5,805 nt of DNA from positions 943 through 6,747 of the forward strand of contig DITX01000149.1 in NCBI GenBank assembly GCA_002422225.1, written 5' to 3'. Below, piece after piece: positions 4,426-5,805 of this stretch. The notes under the pieces are model-generated. The model was not told the origin of the DNA. It saw only the letters and a program-made list of their open reading frames with translations, and searched no databases. Positions within the stretch are counted from its first letter, which is position 1. Every line of letters starts with the position of its first letter. The position numbers were made by a program, and so were the translations under genes. The stretch comes from Gammaproteobacteria bacterium UBA6173 (lineage in GTDB: Bacteria; Pseudomonadota; Gammaproteobacteria; Pseudomonadales; Pseudohongiellaceae).

Positions 4426-5805
4426 TCAGAAGTTAAAGCGTGCACCCAAGAAATACAGCGAACCGAACTTTTCGTACTCGTAGGTACGCTGACGGTCGCC
4501 GTAGTATCGGGTACCTGGGCTGTCGCTCAGATTCTTGCCTTCAAAGAACACTTCGAGGTTATCGTTCACCGCATAACTGGCGGTCAGATCCAACTGCGAA
4601 CGGCCTTCCCAGTACAGGTCAAGGCGGCCATCATCCGCGTTAATTTCATTCAAATAGTCGCTACGATCCGTATACGACAGACGCACACTCAGACCATCAG
4701 CTTCGTAAAACGCTGACAGATTGTAGGTGTGCTCTGACTGACCCGGCAGATCAAAGCGGCTGCGACCACCATAGGAGCGACCCAGATTCATGTGCGCATC
4801 GGTATAAGTATAGTTGGCAAACACACCAAAATTGGACCAGAAACCGGGCAACATGGTCAGCTGCTGCTGCCAGTTCAATTCGGCACCCAGAATGCGGCCA
4901 TCGGGTGCATTCTCCGGACGCGTGATCAGCGCTGCCTGCCCTTCAAAGGTGCCACTCAGCGTCAGTTCGTAGCGATAGTCGGCCAGATCTTTGTAGAACA
5001 ATCCGCCCGAAATCAGACCTAGCGGCTCAACATAGTACTCAAGCATCAGATCGACGTTGTTGGTCAGTGTCGGATTCAGATCCGGGTTGCCGGAGGCAAC
5101 ACGGACGATGGTTGAGGAATCATTTTCGACTAGGCGCGGCACAATCTGCGGGAAGTTCGGGCGAGAAATGGAACGTGTAATCGCCGCACGACCAATCAGG
5201 TTTTCACTGAAGCTATAACGCAGCGTCGCGCCCGGGAAGAACTCCGTGTAGCTGTTGCCAGCCGTACGTTCACCAATGGCACCTGTCACTTCATTAAACG
5301 ACGGTGAGCTGGAGTTCTGCTCGGTGCGCTCCATACGCAGGCCCAGCAGCAGTTCGGCTTGATCGTACTCGATCCGTGCAGAACCGTACGCTGAGGAAAT
5401 GTCTTCATCAACGCTGTAATCCGCGGTGATCGATTGTGGAATACGGCGCTGTGTCAATCCTGCAGCCCTGCTGCTTTCCAAATGTGCATCAACCAGCACC
5501 GGATCCATCTTGAAACCCAAGTCATAACCATAGTTAGTCGAAGGTGTGCTAGTCAGGAAAGTCAGCAGTGGCTGCGTTGGCGCAGATGTGGCACGACGGT
5601 CACGGTAACGCTCTTCGTCATGGGTCTTTTCACGGCCACGGAATTTGATACCCCACTGGTAGGTGGTAGGCTGACTGAACATCATGCCTGGCATTTCCAC
5701 ATTGGCCTGCACGCTGACTTCGTCTTCCACACCGGTGTTCCAGCGGAAGGTATTCTCGCGGAAACTCATACGATCAACACGTGCCAACTCACCTGTCGCA
5801 AACAC
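4426..5805 (-). CDS. TonB-dependent outer-membrane receptor, C-terminal part
   Basis: The last 459 codons of a larger gene; the reading frame is open at the right edge, where the apparent first codon is an internal GTG (Val). The signal peptide and plug domain lie outside the window. What remains is a beta-barrel: alternating amphipathic strands, many aromatic residues, and a C-terminal strand FGSLYFLGARFNF ending in Phe, the signal for outer-membrane assembly. Typical receptor blocks are LRYSFSENLIGRAAITRSIS (195-214), RPNFPQIVP, the GNPDLNPTLTNNVDLMLEYY segment (239-258), GRILGAELNW (303-312), FANYTYTDA (329-337) and EVFFEGKNLSD (418-428). These resemble the TonB-Xanthomonas-Caulobacter receptor subfamily, often tied to uptake of plant or algal sugars, but the substrate cannot be read from this part. 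It takes up its ligand using energy relayed by TonB-ExbBD. It is convergent with the thioredoxin-like gene. Confidence 0.93.
   Translation of the reverse strand: MFATGELARVDRMSFRENTFRWNTGVEDEVSVQANVEMPGMMFSQPTTYQWGIKFRGREKTHDEERYRDRRATSAPTQPLLTFLTSTPSTNYGYDLGFKMDPVLVDAHLESSRAAGLTQRRIPQSITADYSVDEDISSAYGSARIEYDQAELLLGLRMERTEQNSSSPSFNEVTGAIGERTAGNSYTEFFPGATLRYSFSENLIGRAAITRSISRPNFPQIVPRLVENDSSTIVRVASGNPDLNPTLTNNVDLMLEYYVEPLGLISGGLFYKDLADYRYELTLSGTFEGQAALITRPENAPDGRILGAELNWQQQLTMLPGFWSNFGVFANYTYTDAHMNLGRSYGGRSRFDLPGQSEHTYNLSAFYEADGLSVRLSYTDRSDYLNEINADDGRLDLYWEGRSQLDLTASYAVNDNLEVFFEGKNLSDSPGTRYYGDRQRTYEYEKFGSLYFLGARFNF

Overview
The window reads as chromosomal DNA of a Gram-negative bacterium, most likely a gammaproteobacterium of the marine or environmental kind (Alteromonadales/Cellvibrionales-like). 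The basis is inference from gene content: a large TonB-dependent outer-membrane receptor, a c-di-GMP EAL protein, a PAS/HisKA_2 histidine kinase and a YhhN-type membrane protein. No rRNA, tRNA, CRISPR array, transposase or integrase was seen.

Layout. (1) Bases 1-1600, + strand, signalling: the 3' part of an EAL-domain gene, whose stop overlaps the GTG start of a complete PAS-HisKA_2-HATPase sensor kinase. The EAL domain ends early and lacks its last conserved blocks. (2) Bases 1644-2330, - strand: an eight-helix YhhN/TMEM86-family protein (lysoplasmalogenase family), convergent with the kinase. (3) Bases 2331-3780: two toxin-antitoxin modules placed tail to tail. The first (+ strand) pairs a ribbon-helix-helix antitoxin with a MazF/PemK-type toxin. 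The second (- strand) pairs an AbrB-fold MazE with an E. coli-like MazF. The second has a well-formed sigma70-type promoter with a perfect 13-bp palindrome over its -10 box, the expected place for autorepression; the first has a weaker promoter candidate. (4) Bases 3973-4395, + strand: a membrane-anchored thioredoxin-fold protein in which the CxxC active site is replaced. (5) Bases 4426-5805, - strand: the C-terminal 459 codons of a TonB-dependent receptor that continues past the window's right edge. A GC-rich hairpin lies between (4) and (5).

How the genes work together. The EAL remnant and kinase are probably translationally coupled and belong to a signalling locus, but no response regulator is visible nearby. 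The two TA modules form a small insert of stress/stability genes between housekeeping-type genes. They carry unrelated antitoxin folds with toxins of the same RNase superfamily, so cross-talk is conceivable. No complete new multi-gene system is evident. The points most worth a second look are the truncated EAL gene, the back-to-back MazF modules, and the thioredoxin-like protein without its redox motif.
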